Shown here: positions 40,832 through 43,550 of the stretch, in pieces
How positions within the stretch are numbered: position 1 is the stretch's first letter
Layout of the letters: every line of letters begins with the position of its first letter
NCBI GenBank assembly: GCA_900316905.1
Contig: ONET01000020.1
Location: 1-43,550, forward strand
Length of the DNA: 43,550 bases
Source: an uncultured Treponema sp.
Lineage (GTDB): Bacteria; Spirochaetota; Spirochaetia; Treponematales; Treponemataceae
Direction: 5' to 3'
Notes under the pieces: model-generated
The model's database searches: none
What the model saw: the letters and a program-made list of their open reading frames with translations, nothing else
Told to the model about the DNA's origin: nothing
Made by a program: the position numbers and the translations under genes

Positions 40832-43432
40832 TCACTCCATCAAAGAATTGGCGCTGTCAAAATCGGAAAAGTCAAAGTCGCTTTCGCCGTCCAAGCCGTT
40901 TTTGTTTTTTGAAGGGCTGCCGCGCTCGCTGTTTTCGATGATGGAATCCAAATCCAAGTCCAGCTGCAAGTCGCTTTCGTCAATAAAGTCATTGACGCTA
41001 AAGCCTGTTTGGTAAAGCGCGTCCTCAAGCATCTCTTCCGCCCGTTTTTCGCTGCGCGCGCTTCCGGCTCCGTGAACGTCGCAAAGTTCCTTTGGCGCGT
41101 TGCCCGCCATGAACCAAAGCGCTATTTCCGAGCAGCCTTCCACGCAAAGCTTTCCTGTCTCCGCGCAAACGTTCAGCTTGACGATTCCTTCTTCAGGCTG
41201 CGTCCAATCCTTGTAGGGAAGGTCTTTGTGAATCGCTTTCATAAAGTCGCCCCACGGAGGTCCGGCCAAAGAGGCGCCTGTTCCCGACATTCCCATTGAA
41301 TTTCCGGGGGTGTCAAAGCCGAACCAAAAGGCCGCCGTGTAGTAGGGGCTGTAGCCAATCGCCCACGCGTCGCCCCAGTTTTGCGTAGTTCCTGTTTTTC
41401 CGGCCATCGGCATTTGGAACTCTTGGCCAGTTTTTTTGTCTGTGTAAATGAACTTGGAGCCCATCGGGTCGCCGGCAGACGGCTCGATTAGGCTTGACCG
41501 GTTTTGCGAGCCGTAGCGCAAGGTTCCCACTGTGGTGGCGTGCTCCATGATTTTTGTCATCACAAAAGAATTTTGCGGCGTGATTACTTGCGTCGGATTT
41601 TTCATGTTCTTGTGAACGTCGCGGTCAATGTTAAGAATTATGTTGCCGTTTCTGTCCTCAACGGTGCGGATCGCGGTCGGATTTATCGCCTTTCCGCCGT
41701 TGGCGAAAATAGCGTATGCGCGGGCCATTTCGATTGGCCGGACTGACACAGTTCCCAAGCCGATTGGAAAGCCCGGTATGAAGGCGCGGCTTGGAAGCTC
41801 CTTTTGCGATATTCCCAACAAGGCCACGGCCCTGTCTATCGCCGCGTCGAAGCCGACTTTTTCCAAAACCTTGAGCGCCGGAACGTTAAGCGAAAGCGCG
41901 AGCGCCCTCCAAAGCAAGACGTTTCCGCGCCAGGCTCCGCCGTAGTTGTTGGGAAGATAGCTGCTTCCGTCCTTGGCCTTGAATTCGTAGGGCGCGTCAA
42001 GAATGACCGTGGCCGCGTTAAAGTCGGGAGTGTCCAGCGCCGCGCTGTAGTAAAGCGGCTTGAACGACGAGCCCGGCTGCACGCGCGCCTGGCTTGCGCG
42101 GATGAATTGGTTGGATTGGTCAAACTTGCTTCCGCCGATAAGCGCCGTGATGTAGCCGGTGTCGTTTTCCAAGTTGACCATCGTTCCTTCTATGGTGGTT
42201 GCCTTGGCCTTTTCTTGCGCCAAGCGGTTGGCCTTGTTGATGATTCCAACCTTCAGGCTGTCAATGCCGAACATAAGGCTGGCTATGTCCACGAGCGGAT
42301 TAATTTTTGTCTGGAATTCTTTTGTGGCCGACGACTGGACCAATTGCTTTGACATCTTTAGCCGCTTTAGGTTGAACATCAGCGTTATCAATTCGCTCAT
42401 CGGAACGTAAGTGCTAAAGGCGCCCTTTTGCTTTGAGGCCATTTGCGCCTTGTAGTTTGCGTTGGCGTTGGCGATTTGCTTTTCCATCAAAAGCTGCGCT
42501 ATTTGCAAGTGGCGGATGTTGCCCGTCGTGTTCACCGTAAGGCCGCTTGAATAAATGTCCGCGTCGCCGTAAATCATTTCGCTCAGCTCGCGGCGCACGT
42601 ATTCGCTGAACCAGGGCGCCTTGTCGTCGCGCATAAAGAAGGCCGAAGTGTCGGTGCGGGAGTAGTCAAAGTTGAGCCAGTAGTCGTCAAATGAGTCGTC
42701 GGCCTCTTTTTGCGTTATGTAGCCTTCGCTGACCATCGCGCGCAAAACGTCCTTTTGCCTGTCCATCGCGCGGTTGGGGTGCTCAAAGGGGTTGTAAAAG
42801 GCCGGGTTTGAAAGCTGGATTACAAGAATCGCCGACTCGGCCGGAGTGATGCTGCGCGCGTCGTGGCCAAAGTAGTACTTGCTGGCCGCGTTCACGCCGT
42901 AAGTTCCGCCGCCAAAGTAAACGCGGTTCATGTAAAGTTCCAGTATCTCGTTCTTGGAATAGCGGCGCTCCATTTGGATGGCCCACCACAATTCCTTTAA
43001 TTTTCTGACAAGCGACATTTCCTTTCTGTCGCAGTACAAGGTTCCGGCGATTTGCTGGGTTAGGGTGGAACCTCCGCCAAGCGAGCTTCTTGTCAAAACG
43101 CCGACGACGGCGCGGAAAATGGCGCGGGCGCTAAAGCCCTTGTGCTCGTAAAAGATTCGGTCCTCGCGGGTCAAAAGCGAGTCCTTCATGTGCTGGGGAA
43201 TTTCTATCAAGCTGATGATTTCCCGCCGTTCTTCCGAAGTGAACTCAGTGATGAGCTCGCCGTTTATGTCCAAAATTTTTGTCGGAAGCGCCGTCGTGAA
43301 CTCTGTGAAATTTTCGGTGTTCACGGTGTCGGCGGTTTTGGCCAGCGCGAGTCCAAGGCAAGCGCCTGTGACAAGGGCGGCCGCCATAAAAAGCGAGCCT
43401 ATGACTTTTGTGGATGTTTTAATCAGCAACAT
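40832..43432 (-). CDS. Class A penicillin-binding protein (PBP1A-like)
   Basis: 866 residues. One N-terminal membrane anchor (about 8-32) precedes a GT51 glycosyltransferase domain (about 65-240; catalytic Glu in REDRIFYEHKGF, GGSTLTQQ, ERRYSKNEILELYMN). The transpeptidase domain follows, with the active-site Ser in PGSSFKP, SLN in LALSLNVPA, and KTGTT in AGKTGTTQNW. The C-terminal 70 residues are an acidic Asp/Glu/Ser-rich tail. It polymerises and cross-links peptidoglycan in the periplasm. TTGACG-N17-TATAAT ends 11 bases before the ATG, and the -35 overlaps the previous gene's stop codon. Confidence 0.95.
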   Translation of the reverse strand: MLLIKTSTKVIGSLFMAAALVTGACLGLALAKTADTVNTENFTEFTTALPTKILDINGELITEFTSEERREIISLIEIPQHMKDSLLTREDRIFYEHKGFSARAIFRAVVGVLTRSSLGGGSTLTQQIAGTLYCDRKEMSLVRKLKELWWAIQMERRYSKNEILELYMNRVYFGGGTYGVNAASKYYFGHDARSITPAESAILVIQLSNPAFYNPFEHPNRAMDRQKDVLRAMVSEGYITQKEADDSFDDYWLNFDYSRTDTSAFFMRDDKAPWFSEYVRRELSEMIYGDADIYSSGLTVNTTGNIRHLQIAQLLMEKQIANANANYKAQMASKQKGAFSTYVPMSELITLMFNLKRLKMSKQLVQSSATKEFQTKINPLVDIASLMFGIDSLKVGIINKANRLAQEKAKATTIEGTMVNLENDTGYITALIGGSKFDQSNQFIRASQARVQPGSSFKPLYYSAALDTPDFNAATVILDAPYEFKAKDGSSYLPNNYGGAWRGNVLLWRALALSLNVPALKVLEKVGFDAAIDRAVALLGISQKELPSRAFIPGFPIGLGTVSVRPIEMARAYAIFANGGKAINPTAIRTVEDRNGNIILNIDRDVHKNMKNPTQVITPQNSFVMTKIMEHATTVGTLRYGSQNRSSLIEPSAGDPMGSKFIYTDKKTGQEFQMPMAGKTGTTQNWGDAWAIGYSPYYTAAFWFGFDTPGNSMGMSGTGASLAGPPWGDFMKAIHKDLPYKDWTQPEEGIVKLNVCAETGKLCVEGCSEIALWFMAGNAPKELCDVHGAGSARSEKRAEEMLEDALYQTGFSVNDFIDESDLQLDLDLDSIIENSERGSPSKNKNGLDGESDFDFSDFDSANSLME

Positions 43433-43443
43433 ATATCTTTTCT

Positions 43444-43472
43444 ATTATATAGAAGAACTGTTCGCTCGTCAA
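43444..43472 (-). promoter_or_regulatory. PBP operon promoter
   Basis: On the minus strand, TTGACG (43472-43467), 17 bases, TATAAT (43449-43444), eleven bases to ATG 43432. The -35 contains the TGA stop of the upstream gene. Confidence 0.65.
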
Positions 43473-43550
43473 TTGCCGCCGTTTTTGGTGTACTTGGCCA
43501 GCCCGCCCTGCTTAAGGATCGCGCGGCTTCGCTCCGACAAGTCGTTCACT
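43469..43550 (-). CDS. 3' end of an unidentified gene (partial)
   Basis: The minus strand is open from the window edge to a TGA at 43471-43469, giving a C-terminus that ends LSERSRAILKQGGLAKYTK and a short tail. The pattern LSxRxRxIxxxGGLxxYTK resembles the end of aconitase-family proteins, but 26 residues are too few to be sure. Confidence 0.45.
   Translation of the reverse strand, partial: VNDLSERSRAILKQGGLAKYTKNGGN

Noticed and set aside
1..43550. tRNA, rRNA or CRISPR arrays
   Set aside because: No cloverleaf with a CCA-type end, no rRNA-like blocks and no regularly spaced identical repeats were seen by eye on either strand. A dedicated scan was not possible.

Overview
The window looks like chromosomal DNA of a treponeme (Spirochaetota), probably a gut or rumen-type Treponema with about 50 % GC. 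The best taxonomic marker is a TatT-TatP-TatQM gene set (TPR lipoprotein, TRAP solute-binding protein, fused TRAP permease), an arrangement known from Treponema pallidum. It sits with many lipoproteins, a TpLRR/BspA-type leucine-rich protein, an HD-GYP protein and an Rpn-type nuclease, and no ribosomal or tRNA genes. No prophage, insertion sequence or CRISPR array is visible.

Layout. 1-5.1 kb: argG with its own regulated promoter and terminator, a small SAM methyltransferase, a leucine-rich protein and an RNase II/R-type nuclease. 5.2-12.3 kb: M13 peptidase, chemoreceptor, and a 940-residue ankyrin lipoprotein. 12.4-18.7 kb: one operon, tatT-tatP-tatQM-GH3 lipoprotein-RNA m5C methyltransferase. 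18.8-20.5 kb: GAF-GAF-HD-GYP protein. 20.6-23.1 kb (minus strand): an apparent six-gene operon infC-rpmI-rplT-zapB-like-zapA-yaiI. 23.2-30.3 kb: two small hypothetical genes, then a tocopherol-cyclase-like protein, a WD40-type exported protein and two lipoproteins in a row. 30.3-32.2 kb: an Rpn nuclease and an AT-rich orphan gene, the clearest candidate for acquired DNA. 32.2-40.3 kb: clpB, a frameshifted rlmJ, an aldo/keto reductase, nadE, tyrS. 40.4-43.5 kb: a short ParB-domain protein and a class A penicillin-binding protein in an operon, then the 3' end of one more gene.

Three features stand out. First, a short dispersed repeat with core CAAGACCAAAAAGCGGCGG occurs many times. It sits between genes at 5.1 kb but also inside reading frames (LRR gene, rlmJ, probably nadE), without stopping translation and in two different reading phases. 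This resembles in behaviour the Rickettsia palindromic elements that insert into proteins. Second, most isolated genes have a good -35/N16-18/-10 promoter whose -10 box ends only 6-11 bases before the start codon, with no Shine-Dalgarno site, so leaderless or nearly leaderless mRNAs appear to be the rule for first genes here. Internal operon genes often have Shine-Dalgarno sites or overlap the previous gene. Third, argG carries two tandem ARG-box-like operators over its -10 box.

All calls rest on reading the sequence and on family knowledge. No database search was possible.
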